A stretch of DNA of 64,000 nt. Source: Aspidiotus rigidus (Eukaryota; Arthropoda; Insecta; Hemiptera; Diaspididae). Made by a program: the position numbers and the translations under genes. The stretch spans positions 3,286,001 through 3,350,000 of the forward strand of contig JAVHKY010000047.1 of assembly GCA_035079385.1 (NCBI GenBank), given 5' to 3'. The notes below the pieces were generated by a model. That model did no database searches and was not told the origin of the DNA. It saw only the letters and a program-made list of their open reading frames with translations. Below, piece after piece: positions 48,477 through 58,770 of the stretch. How positions within the stretch are numbered: the stretch's first letter is position 1; every line of letters begins with the position of its first letter.

Positions 48477-50193
48477 TAATGACGAGGATACTCAAAGGAG
48501 TAACACGAAAGAAGATGCAAAGGACCGCACGAAAATTGAAAACATAGCAAAACCGCATCAACAGTACGACCTGCTTCCATTTTAAAATATGGTGTACCCA
48601 TCTCTGGACATCATCTGCGAGGAACTTCTGAAAATGCAATTTATACCCTTCAAAATCACTTTCAAGTCTGCAGCATGTTCACTGAATATCTTAGACGTAG
48701 ACATTCTCGTTACTTCACAAAACAAAAGTAAACCGATTGAGAGAATAATTGCCAGAATGACATGAATTTTTTTTCTAAGGGTGAATCGTTAGCATTCGCG
48801 AATACGAAAAGTGAGCATCTGAGTGATCCGTGCGTGTGTGCTTCTTTTAGGTTGAAAAAGTTGTACGTCTGTCCTTTTGCAGGGGCTGAAATCGAGCTGT
48901 TGGTTTCCATTTCTACGGCCGTAATCGAGATGTTGTATTGGACCGCCAATGATCGATCAATCGATTTTCAGGGTTCAGCTCGAAGTATAAATTTGCCCTT
49001 ATCGAAGATTCAGTCATCACTAATGTCCCCTTAGCCCACTGTAAACCTAAAATTCTGTATGTTGGGCACAGTAGCTGAAGGTCTCAGTCTTGAACAGGCG
49101 TAGTAGTATACTGCTTGTTCGCTCCTGTTCTTGGTCTCGTACACCGAGTGAGGTTAATAGATGTTACGGACTTTGCGCTAGATCAAAAACGCGATTTCAT
49201 ACTTCAAATCTGCAACAATTTTGTTTTGAATTTGAGCCCAAAACGAAGTTTTAAGTCTGTCAGGCGTTGTATAATGAAGGCGAAGGATATAGGTTTGAAA
49301 TTTTTCCTAATCGCCAAAGTAGGTCAAGGTCATTGATGAAGTCATCGAGCGTGACAAAAGACCGATCGCTGGGCAGCCAAGCGCCAAACCAGGCCCGGGA
49401 AGTGCGTTTTTCGTTTTCTTTCTTTCTTTTTTCGTTCATAATCCATAATCAAGATTAAAATTTTAAACTTGACCTAACCTGAAACCAGGACCTTGGAGAA
49501 CCCAAGACCCGAAGGAAAGCACTCACTCCCTCCCTCCCCCCCGGCGGTCCTGATAGACTTCATCGCTCGTGACGATTTTCCCAGGAGTAGTCCTCCCAAG
49601 TTCCCCCTATAGTTAGTTTGGGTTGCCGACCGGCCATTTTTCCCAATTTCGAATTCAAAGCTGTGTATGATAGGAGGACTTGAAAATTCAAAATTCGGAA
49701 TGTTTCCATGTTCTCCTACTATAGGTGGGTTAGATTAACTTGCCTGGTGGTCGTACGGTGGAATAATTCTTGTTAAATCGGTTCTCTGTTCAAATCGTAG
49801 ACCTTGAAGGCTTTCGCGAAGGCACCGATGTCTCTTGCGCGTTTTGTAGGTGCGTTTGCTTGCGTATTTTTGACCCACGACAAACAGAAGCTCTTAGGTC
49901 TATGGTTCAAGCCGTCAGGGTCTCCTCTCTACTGTTTGTTATGTTAATTAGCTTGCTGACGGACGCAGTTGCTTTTAGTCTAGTATAAGGCTATTATGGC
50001 CTTAGTATAAGCGTAATGTAGAACTAGCTACGAAGTCAGATACGTGGTTTGGGCCCAGTATACTGTACGTTAGCCCTCGCAGAATTGTAGAACGAAAGTA
50101 GCAAAGATCGAACTTCTTCTGTCTCTAAAGTAGATCAAGATCATTAATGGCGTCATCAAGCGTGATAAAAAAAACCGTCGCGGTTCTTCAAGA
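48477..50193. other. Non-coding sequence with dispersed TGACGTCA-core repeats
   Basis: The core AGGTCAAGGTCATTGATGAA at 49320 and AGATCAAGATCATTAATGGC at 50131 are each followed by GTCATC(A/G)AGCGTGA. Both belong to the same dispersed family as 55577 and 57778. The GTATGATAGG repeat recurs at 49668. No host gene is recognised. Confidence 0.5.
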
Positions 50194-51145
50194 CGATTTT
50201 CCCAGGATTAGTCCAGTAAAAAAAAAAAGAACAAAAAGTTTTTTAAAGAGTAGCCTCAATCTTAAAAGCATAAGAATAAAATAACGGGATGAAGAAACTG
50301 AAGTCGGGTAATTTATTGCAGTTCATCATCAATTCGTTCTTATAAACTTTCGTATTTCTCTTCCACTAGGGTGTGTGCGATTAAACTGTCAGGCTCCAGC
50401 ACTTCTTTTAAAATCTTCCTCCTTGCTTTCATTCTTGTATCATCTCTCCCTCCCTTGCTCCTAGTGTAGAAATCCTGGTGTGTAGAAGACGATCTTGCGC
50501 TCCAGCTGCTGCACGGTCATCGTCTGGTCTCTGGACGGACCGCTCTCCTTTGCTTGGGATTCAAATATGCTGACCTTTTGTGTCCTCCTCGGTTCCCTAT
50601 TGATTTAGCGTCGAAAAGTTCTCAGAAATTTGGAATTGTGTGATCGCCGTTTGGATTGTCATCGGCATTCGATTTTCCCAGGATTAGTCCAGTAAAAAAA
50701 GGGAGAAAAAGTTTTTCAGAGAGTAGCCTCAATCTTATAAGCATAAGAATAATGATAAAATGCTCATGAGAAAATAACAGGATGAAGAAATTGAAGTCGG
50801 GTAATTTATTGCAGTTCATCATCAATTCGTTCTTATAAACTTTCGTCTTTCTCTTCCACTAGGGTGTGTGCGATTGAACTGTCAGGCTCCAGCACTTCTT
50901 TTACAATCTTCCTCCTTGCTTTCATTCTTGTATCATCTCTCCCTCCCGTGCTCCTAGTTTAGAAATCCTGGTGTATAGAAAACGATCTTGTGCTCCAGCT
51001 GCCGCACGGTCATCGTCTGGTCTCTGGACGGACCGCTCTCCTTAGCTTAGGATTCAAATTTGCTGACGGGCCCTCTTGATTTGGCGTCGAAAAGTTCTCA
51101 GAAATTTGGAATTGTGTGGTCGCCGTTTGGATTGTCATCGGCATT
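50194..51145. repeat. 476-bp direct tandem duplication
   Basis: Copies 50194-50669 and 50670-51145 both open with CGATTTTCCCAGGATTAGTC and close with GTTTGGATTGTCATCGGCATT (first 20 bases identical). They differ by small indels and substitutions. On the minus strand the first copy encodes MTVQQLERKIVFYTPGFL followed by a charged stretch, suggesting that the unit derives from an unknown coding element. A third partial start lies at 49578. Confidence 0.9.
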
Positions 51146-51360
51146 AAGATGGATTGAACGTGTTCGCCTAAATTCCCTACTGCTCTTTCCGTCCAATTAC
51201 TCTGAGCATTGTTAAGTGGCAGTGAACTTTCGTCTTGAAGTCAATCCACAAGGGTCCGGCTTTATTGCGAATAACTGATTTCAAAATTATGTTGTCTAGA
51301 CCACCACCATTTTTCAATATGAAACTTTTAATGCTCACTTTTCTCACAATTGCTGATTAC

Positions 51361-51535
51361 TAGAGCCCGGGTTCCTTGGCATTAGTCGAATCATTTTTTG
51401 GTCAAGGGCGGGAAACTTGGAAAAACAGATAGAAGTTTGTTTTAGGGGTCGTAGGCCCGGGAAACAAATTTTTATTTTACCGTAAAATGCCGAAAATGGG
51501 ATGAGTGGCGAAAACAGGGTCAAAAGTCGAATAAG
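51361..51535. mobile_element. Partial hAT-like MITE, relative of 3227-3808
   Basis: The left end TAGAGCCCGGGTTCCTTGG parallels TAGAGCCCGGATTCCCTGG at 3227. The interior shares GAAACAAATTTTTATTT and CCGAAAATGGG words. The right terminal repeat is missing. Confidence 0.65.
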
Positions 51536-52915
51536 GAGTACCGTCCGAATCAAACACGCACTAAGTTGGTATTACTCCTTTCTATGATTTTTTTCCTTTT
51601 CTTTCAAACGTCATAAGAATTTCAGCTCATTGAATCTGCAGAAGCCGACCCCGTCTCTTTCATGAGTCTTGAAAGGTATATCGAAAATTTCGCCAATATT
51701 TTTTGTCCTTGCTTGTGATGCCAAACCCGTGTCACATTTCGCTTGTAGCTGAAAGATTGCTCAGATTTTCACTTCTATTATTTGAACTGTATGTTCACGT
51801 TTTCGATAAGCGCCATGTATGACCTACCTTTGAAGTTACTTACGAAAACGAATCATTCCGGTGTAAACTTCTGTCTATTTTTGAAAACTTATTGCTCCGT
51901 CTTCAAACATGCGATGATTGACAGAAAGAATGAGGTCACGTTTTTGTTGCTCATCGTTTTAACTGTGTATTTTACCTAGCCAATTAGTGTGGGTCGTGGT
52001 TTGAAAGCAGAGACATGGGCCGTGGGTCAAGTCACAGCCCGTGTCTCCCTCGCAAATTGACCATACATACCAAGCATTATCATTGTAGTCACATTAGTGA
52101 ATTCATCCCTGAATGAGGTCTGGCTTTGTCGGTACGATATTCTCTCACCTTACTTTGACGCGAAATGAGTGTCAAGTATTCGTTCGTTCGTTCAGAATTT
52201 TAATTTCCGAAACCGCATCGGCTTCGCCGTGTGTACGAGAATTCAAATGTTGCCCCGGCTATTCTACGTATTTGTGTATGTCGCTAATTTGTTGTGTGCA
52301 GGAATTCGAGTTGTTGTGATGCGTTAGAAAGGAATCACTCTCGTCGTCTCGTCGTATATTGATGGCACCGCGACGAGTTTAGTTAATGGCTTACTGTCGG
52401 TACATTCGATGAACATAATTACCGACGACGAAATTTGCATGCGACGAATTCTATATCGTTAAAATTCAAACAGTTTTTCATACTTTCGACCTTATCGACA
52501 CGGGCGTCGACGAATCGACAAAACGAGGACGGAAGCAGAACGAGAAAGACCATGATATTCTTCAGGAAGTTGCTTTTCTCGTGACACCAGTCAGGCGCCA
52601 CTTTCAACAAGGCCGTTAAATTATGGCGATTACTGTAATTACCGTTGTCTTGTGTATGACTGTAATATTATACTCTTGCACGGCACGGGTGCTCAAAACT
52701 CGGATCGAACGGTTGCGATATCTCTTGTCGAGCATCTGCTCGTGACGTCGATATGGGAGCGTCTGTCGTTTTTTCATTCGTTTATTATTATCAATATTGA
52801 ATCGAAAAATAATCGAGGGGAAAATAACGTGCGAAAGAAACGAAAAACGGTTTATCTATGCTGAAAGACGCAACGATGAGGAAATGTTCACTAGGATCAG
52901 CCTGTTGCTGATACT
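51536..52915. other. Non-coding sequence upstream of the MH2 exons
   Basis: No coding domain is recognised. The segment 52330-52860 is CpG-rich for this window and largely repeat-free, with a GGCGCC palindrome at 52594-52599. It is a reasonable place to seek intronic regulatory sequence. Confidence 0.4.
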
Positions 52916-52919
52916 TTAA

Positions 52920-53032
52920 AGTCTCAAGTTAATGAGTCTATAACTCTCTTCAGAAGTTTGCCTCCGTTATCTAGCTGGCAAAGGTGGTCAGTGAGAGGAT
53001 GGCAAACCAAGTGGTTTCTCCCTCTTCTTGAT
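52920..53032 (-). pseudogene. Short R1-type RT fragment
   Basis: The minus-strand translation LDNGGKLLKRVIDS, with CHPLTDHLCQ just before it, corresponds to SYRPLRLLDNVGKLLKRVIA of the R1 copy at 31535-34045. Only the fingers segment remains, truncated by the element at 53036. Confidence 0.65.
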
Positions 53033-53035
53033 GAA

Positions 53036-53334
53036 CACTGTCTACCGCTCCTATAAATCCAATAAACCCTATTAAAGTTCAACAATAAACCCATAATTGA
53101 GGAACGTGTCAACTCTACCAAAAAAATTCTATTAATCTCATCTCTCTCAATAGAAAAATTTTGAAATTTGAATTCCTAGGTTGAGTAAGATTTTTTTTTT
53201 TGAATTTTGATGGTATTTCAGGGCGAATTTGTAACTTCGGAGGAGGTCTGTAACCTCTGGCCCGTTTCCTGCTAAACCACTGAAATTATGATTCAAAGTC
53301 CAAAATTTTCAATTTTTGAATTTGGTAGACACCC
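53036..53334. mobile_element. CAGGGTGTCTACC-family element, degraded left end
   Basis: The right end GGTAGACACCCTG (53322-53334) is the inverted terminus seen in the element at 32774-33168. The left end is probably the ACTGTCTACCG at 53038-53048, altered in its first bases. The interior is AT-rich and non-coding. No target duplication is clear. Confidence 0.55.
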
Positions 53335-53872
53335 TGAGCCTAGCCTTCTTCTACTGTCTGGATACAATTAAAAAGTTGACGGTCCTCAAAAAGTTGATAG
53401 CAATCCTGGTAGTATCTTAGAACGTAAATCCCATTTCATGCAAATGAAATTTCGCTTAAACTCCTTATGATTGTGATGAAGCCTTACCCATTTTTGTATA
53501 ATACGGTTGGTCTATTTGTATGACCAGAAGATTCTATGTACAAATTTGAGTTGCTTCGATGTCGTAATAGTCTGATGGCGAAAAAGTACACGAGGGCTCG
53601 ACGAGTGCAAACTATCATGACCTGCTCGTGAAGCAATATTGTATCTTAATGAGACTCGCTTGCATCAGCAAACATAGATTCACGAGATACTCCTCTGTGT
53701 TTTTTTTTATTGTCCTAATCTGATTATGCAAAAGAGGGCTGGGTGACTGATTTCGCATAGCTTGAAGACTATTGATGAGCATTAAATTTTCCATATACAT
53801 ACATATTGTAACTTTCGATGCAGTTAAAGAAGACAACATTAATAATAATTTCTCAATTTTCATGTGTTTCAG

Positions 53873-54076
53873 ACGATATGAAAGAGAACGAGTGGTGTAA
53901 ACTGGCATACTGGGAATTATCGCAAAGAGTAGGACGATTGTATCCGGTTCAAAATACAGCTGTGAATATATTTTGGACCGATTTACAGGCGGATGGTTTG
54001 AGCTTGGAGACGCTTACGCATCATAGTTTTTCGCCGTCGGAATCTGTCCATAAGAACCGCAATAAAATTGGTTTAG
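53873..54076 (+). CDS. Dad: Inhibitory SMAD (Dad/SMAD6-7 type), MH2 exon 1 of 2
   Basis: This internal coding exon encodes the first 68 residues of an MH2 domain. It opens after a pyrimidine-rich acceptor ending at 53872 and closes at donor TTAG|GTAGGT; both flanking introns are phase 1. The peptide carries the SMAD MH2 entry WCKLAYWELSQRVGRLYPV, then VNIFWTDLQADGLSLETL and the NKIGLG segment that precedes the next exon. Inhibitory SMADs sit in cytoplasm and nucleus, bind activated type I BMP/TGF-beta receptors or compete for Smad4, and so damp the pathway. The WC-AYWE and RVGRLY residues and the short DLP-like loop fit SMAD6/7 rather than receptor SMADs. The upstream MH1/linker exon was not found, so this is a partial gene. 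The assignment to the inhibitory class is firm; the exact symbol rests on orthology that I infer. Confidence 0.93.
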
Positions 54077-54582
54077 GTAGGTAGAATAATGTTTACTTTT
54101 AACTTACGTGGATTTTTACGGCTCGTCGTAAAATGACTTCGTCGTTACGTGGTGTAGGGGCGTTACAGTCTATACGATTTCCGAGTTTATGTTCTCCGAA
54201 AGCTCGAGCTGCCGATAATTTGTGGAAGGATAATTCTTCTTTATTAGCCATCAAGTGGTATTTTGTAGGGTGTAGGAAATGCGATTTGAGAAAGTGCGAA
54301 AAGAAGGTGCGAACTGTTCTCTCGATTACGCTTCTGAGTGTCGTTCGTACTAATAATGAAAGTCATGAAAAAAGTTTTCACTTATGGAAGCCAATTTTTT
54401 CAATTTGTGATATTTGCGGCTTATTTTTCCTCAAGAGGTTTTTCGGAGAACCTCCTTAGAATAGATATCGTATTGAAATTTTGACTTTTGGGTTTCATGT
54501 ACTACTAAAGACACAATACTTAAGTGCGGGGGTAACATCATCGGTCCTTATGCTTCACGTCTGAAGCCTTGCTGGCGATCCA

Positions 54583-54710
54583 TCAACCAATTTCCTCCAC
54601 CACTAGTTTCCAGTCTGTCCGATCCTCCGCTCTAAGTAAAGCCCGTTCTAGGGGCTGGTCCAAAATCTTCGTGACCTGGTCTATCCATCGCTTTGGCGAG
54701 CGACCTCTAC
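54583..54710 (-). pseudogene. LINE ORF2 C-terminal remnant
   Basis: The minus-strand frame reads RGRSPKRWIDQVTKILD, then LLRAEDRTDWKLVVEEIG and a stop at 54583-54585. The G-R-P/S-x-x-R-W-x-D ... A-x-D-R-x-x-W pattern is the usual C-terminal tail of several LINE clades such as RTE. No RT motif remains. It lies inside the SMAD intron in antisense. Confidence 0.7.
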
Positions 54711-54931
54711 TACACAATTTATCACGTGAAGGAATTTGAAAATTGTCGAACGTTGAGCCTGCTGGAATTGGGCAAAATTTGGACTCTCGTACTCTGATAA
54801 TACGGACACGCCCTCGTACATGAATCCCAAGGACGGGTTCCTTACTCTCTTCAGAATTTTGTTCTCAAACTACGATACGCGACATCTCACTGACATCACA
54901 CCCTTCTACGTTTACCCCAAGCACGAATCTC

Positions 54932-55222
54932 CAGAGCATTGCAGCCAGCCAAAAGCCGAAAGCTAAAGCCGAAAGCCAGCTGTATTATTCGTGTTTTTTC
55001 CAAGCTGAAAGCCAAAGCCGAAGCTATATTTTTCAAGGTCGTAAGTTTAAGTCAAAAGCCGGAGTGTTTCATCAAAACAGCCGAAAGCTAGAGCCAAAAG
55101 CCGAAAGTCAGCTGTATTTTTTAGGTGTTTCCAAAGCCAAAAGCCAAAGCCAAATTTGTATTTTTCAAGGTTCTAAGTTTAAGCTGAAAGTCCAAGCTGT
55201 ATGATACGGCTGCAATGCTCTG
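54932..55222. mobile_element. hAT-like MITE 1 in SMAD intron, 291 bp, 8-bp TSD
   Basis: The terminal inverted repeat CAGAGCATTGCAGCC lies at 54932-54946 and, inverted, at 55208-55222. It is bounded by an exact duplication CGAATCTC at 54924-54931 and 55223-55230. The interior consists of degenerate AAAGCCGAAAGCC-type repeats with no coding capacity. CAGAG termini and 8-bp duplications are typical of hAT transposition. Confidence 0.93.
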
Positions 55223-55632
55223 CGAATCTCACAGTATAAGTTCCCTGCTCTGCTTGAATAACTCCGTTATGAACTCTTTAATTTTTGGGATGAGTCTGAT
55301 GAAAAAAAGATATAGAAGCTAAAATGTCTCCTTCGGAGACTCGTAGGCTTGCTTCCTACACTTTGATGTCGATGTATTTATTTTAGAGATAATATGGCAT
55401 CAGTCCTACCGATCATATCGACTTCTGATATGTCTATCTCGGACATAATGACGTCACAGTAAAGAACCAGTATTCCTTAGCTTGGTATAAACCTAGTCTT
55501 CTGTATATTAGGCTGACTAGCTGACGGACTCTTGACCTTTTAAAGGTCAGGTATACCATGTTGAGCAGAATAGCCCAAGTAGGTAAAGGTCACTAATGAC
55601 GTCATCAAGCGTAACAATATCTCATATATTAG

Positions 55633-55643
55633 CAGGGTGTCTA
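55633..55643. repeat. Left end of a CAGGGTGTCTA-family element
   Basis: CAGGGTGTCTAACGG begins here and equals the terminus of the element at 32774. It is followed by AAAAGTTCCAG-type sequence. No matching right end was found downstream in the intron. Confidence 0.5.
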
Positions 55644-56001
55644 ACGGTCCCAAAAAAGTTCCAGATTCTATGGATTGGGCTCAGAAACCCGAAATACTCT
55701 GGAAGTAGTATGAATGGCTTCGAAAAACTATTCCAAGCTCGCAAATTCCTAAGAATTGAAAAATAAAATATGTCATGGAAAACTCACGATTGCGATTGGA
55801 TGTGTCTCTTGCTAAAGTTCAAGAGAAGACAGGGGTGGAAAGAAATTTTCTTAGGGGTGCCGGAAAAGTCTTGTATAGATTGCTCGAGGAAGTCCAGGAC
55901 TTTTATTTGCATCCTGTAAGCCTAGTCTAGGCTGTATATTAGGTCTAGTCAAGAGGGCAGAGTGACCCCTCGTATATTTTATGTTCAGCCTTGTCGCAGA
56001 G

Positions 56002-56452
56002 CAGAGGTTGAAAGCCGTATGATGAAACTTCAGCTTTTTTAACCTGAAAAACTTTTCGCTTTTTGCTTTCCTACAAAAAATAGTTTTCGATTTTTGGCGT
56101 TTTCCCGTCAAAATTCTCCGGCTTTCGGCTTACACTTTTAGCTTTCAACTTTCCCAAAAAAATGAAAAAAAAATGATATGGGGTCTATGAATGGGCTATG
56201 GACTGCAGAGTGCTGACTGCTGATGGTACAGACACAGAGCAAAAAAAGCAGTTGAAAAGAGAATGGGGGAGAAAAGCAGAAGACGAAAAGTGAAAGGAAA
56301 AGCTGAAAGAAAGAGACTAAATAAATAAAACGGTTAGCTTTTTGATTCCTATCAAAAAAATGTTTTCAACTTCTAACTTTTGGCTTTTTAGAGTCAAAAT
56401 TCTCCGGTTTTCGGCTTGAAACTTTAAGCTTTCAGCTAGCTTCCAATCTCTG
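56002..56452. mobile_element. hAT-like MITE 2 in SMAD intron, 451 bp, 7/8 TSD
   Basis: The termini CAGAGGTTGAAAGC and, inverted, CAGAGATTGGAAGC form an imperfect repeat. They are flanked by TCGCAGAG (55994-56001) and TCGCAGAT (56453-56460), which match at seven of eight bases. The interior has GCTTTTGGCTTTC-type pyrimidine-rich repeat. It is related to but diverged from its neighbours. Confidence 0.82.
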
Positions 56453-56846
56453 TCGCAGATTATTGCTACCGAACGAAGATTTCAGCTTTGGCTTTTGGCT
56501 TAAACTTACAAGCTTGGAAAATTTAGCTTTTGGCTCAATTTAGCTTAATTCAGATGATTTACAGCTGACCAACGTTATGGAGAAATGTGAGTCCAGTTAA
56601 AACAATCAGGAGAATTGGGGCTTTATTGTACTTGCGGAAATACCTATTCTCTAGTTTGTATCATTCAGTGAAACAAGGCATTACCCGCACATAAATTTAT
56701 GACGCACAAACGTTTTGACCACATTATGGCCATCATCAATCTTTGTCAATTTTTTTGGCAAAGCCGTTCTGGCCTACCTAGAGAGTGCCGTAGAGCACTT
56801 GAACTTGAAATTTGAACACTCAAACAGTGCATTTTTCAATTTTGCG

Positions 56847-57540
56847 CAGAGTATTGCAGCCAGTTGAAAGCCGAAAGCCAAAAGTCGAATCCAGCCGAAT
56901 TTTTACTGATAAGAGCGAAGCTGAAAGGCAGCTCTATTTAAACCTTCCTAAGCCGAAAGCTAAAATAAGACAAATTTTTTCAGATTTCTTCTAGCTCATG
57001 ATTCCCGCAAAGTAGGGTAGTGCACTGCTTGAGTGTTGAACTGCTCCGTTCTCAAGGGCCATATTGGCTTTGACGAATAATTGACAAAAATAAGAAAGAA
57101 ACAGGGGTGCCGTGATCCCCCTGGTCCAATGAAGAAACTCCCCTCAAACTTTAATTTCTTATAGCTTAAAAAAAAAAAAATTATAAGGGCCCCCCAAAAC
57201 GAGTGCGAAGAATCATCTTCATGGAAATGGCCTCACGACACCCCTGAGATCGATTCCGGTTCTGTTCAGCTGTTCGGCCTTCAGCATAGAAACCTGTAGA
57301 GTGCAGTCATCCAATCGAGATGAAGGCAAACTGGAGAATGGTATCTTCCGCACCAGTATCAAGGCTCCGATTCTCGTGATCGTTGCGTATTGATCAGACG
57401 AAAATCAGCTGAATTTAACTAGCCAAATTAAGCCAAAAGCCAGCTGAATTTTTCCAAAAGCCGAAGCTGAAAGCCAAATTTTCCAAGGTCGTAAGTTTGA
57501 GCCGAAAGTTGAAGCTGAAATTTTTGGCTGCAATACTCTA
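56847..57540. mobile_element. hAT-like element 3 in SMAD intron, 694 bp, 8-bp TSD
   Basis: The left terminus CAGAGTATTGCAGCC and the inverted right terminus (last base altered, ending ...ACTCTA at 57540) are flanked by an exact ATTTTGCG at 56839-56846 and 57541-57548. Both subterminal parts carry GAAAGCCGAAAGCC-like repeats; the middle is unrelated sequence without a transposase frame. Confidence 0.92.
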
Positions 57541-57548
57541 ATTTTGCG

Positions 57549-57701
57549 GAAATCGAAAAGCCTGAAAAAAGAAAAAAAGACGGAAAAAAACTGGCTTGTG
57601 GCTTGCTAAGGTTCCAATAAAGGTGACTTTGAGCTTTTCTTTGATCAGTAAAAATTTTTGCTGAATTCGGCTTTTGGCTTTTAGCTGGCTGCAATACTCT
57701 G
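57549..57701. mobile_element. Terminal part of a fourth related hAT-like element
   Basis: This segment ends CTGGCTGCAATACTCTG at 57701, the inverted terminus of the element at 56847. Read in reverse it resembles that element's first 150 bases (AAAAGCCGAATTCAGC, TTTTTACTGATC). Its other end is not evident, so it is truncated or was cut by the neighbouring insertion. Confidence 0.7.
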
Positions 57702-58447
57702 CTTAGCATATTTTTATATGTTGTGCGTAGTATAAATGTATAATGAAAGTAGCGAAACCAAAGTTTTGCAAGTTCTTAAGGTATTTCAAGGGTCACTGAT
57801 GACATCATTAGGCGTCGAGTGGTTCCAGTCTTACATGCTAACTAGCTGAAGGGCTGAGGGACGCATTCGCTGGTTTTAGTTTAGTAAGATAGCTTAGTCT
57901 TTGACTATATACCTCTTATGGACTGAGCTAAGACGACGTTTACCCGTGGAAAGATATGATAAGAAAATAAGATGCGGAGGACTCGGAATAGACGACGCGG
58001 TTGATTGCGGGGCTGCCTCCCGCATGCTATACATGTTTCCATGCTCGTTTAACATTTCAGTGATATCCAACGTCCAAAACACGCTCGATTATGACGTTAG
58101 ATTGTAGCATAAGTAAGAACGGAGCGTTTGAACTGTTTGAGGACCCGAAAAATTCCAACTTTCAAGTCATGTATCTGAGGTCGGAACTTGAAAAATTTCT
58201 TTCTAATAATGTGGTTACGGGTTTGTGCCATGATATGAGAACAAGACAATCTTCCTATTATGCACAACGATGTCGACTCTAAATCAACTTCTTATTTTGA
58301 CCATAAGTGCACTCGAAATTGAGAATTTAATTCCTCCCAAAGTCGACCGCTAATCGTTCCAAAAATGACTGGCATTATTAATTACTCTCAGATTTTAACT
58401 TGATGTACTCAAATAAATGATCAATTTTTCGTTGATTTGTTGTACAG

Positions 58448-58770
58448 GTATCACGCTAAGTCTGGAAAACGATGGCATATGGGTATACAATCGAAGCGAC
58501 TGGCCAGTGTTCGTCAATTCACCCTCGCTCGATCGACCCGACTGTCGGACGTTTCTTGTCTACAGAGTTCCAGCCGGACATTGTTTCCGAGTGTTCTATC
58601 CCGGTGTTAAACACAAACGTCCGTTGTATTGGAATGGTTCACCGATCGGTCCCGTCGATCCTAATTCCGTTAGAATAAGTTTCGCAAAAGGATGGGGTCC
58701 TAATTATCATCGTCAAGAGATAACTGCATGCCCGACGTGGTTAGAAATCCTACTCTCACCGTGCAGGTGA
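58448..58770 (+). CDS. Dad: Inhibitory SMAD (Dad/SMAD6-7 type), terminal MH2 exon with stop
   Basis: This exon completes the MH2 domain. It begins after ...TTGTACAG at 58447, and its first two bases complete the glycine codon begun at 54076. The peptide shows GIWVYNRSDWPVFVNSPSL, then DPNSVRISFAKGWGPNYHRQ (L3 loop containing KGWG) and CPTWLEILLSPCR followed by TGA at 58768-58770. It ends without the C-terminal SSxS phosphorylation motif of receptor SMADs, as inhibitory SMADs do. The PNSVRISFAKGWG block is particularly like SMAD6. A threonine stands where vertebrate family members usually have the second cysteine of CPCWLE. The reading frame is open and the motifs are in order, so the gene looks functional. 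A donor-like CAG|GTGATA overlaps the last codons (see the optional exon at 58927). Confidence 0.94.

Larger units (their letters stand above)
54077..58447 (+). other. 4.37-kb phase-1 intron of the inhibitory SMAD gene
   Basis: The intron runs from GTAGGT to TTGTACAG and joins the two MH2 exons in frame. It is built largely of mobile DNA: a LINE C-terminal remnant at 54583-54710, three hAT-like miniature elements (54932-55222, 56002-56452, 56847-57540), further GCCGAAAGC-type repeat at 57549-57701 ending in the same terminal repeat, and dispersed TGACGTCA-core repeats near 55577 and 57778. No additional coding exon was recognised in it. Confidence 0.85.
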
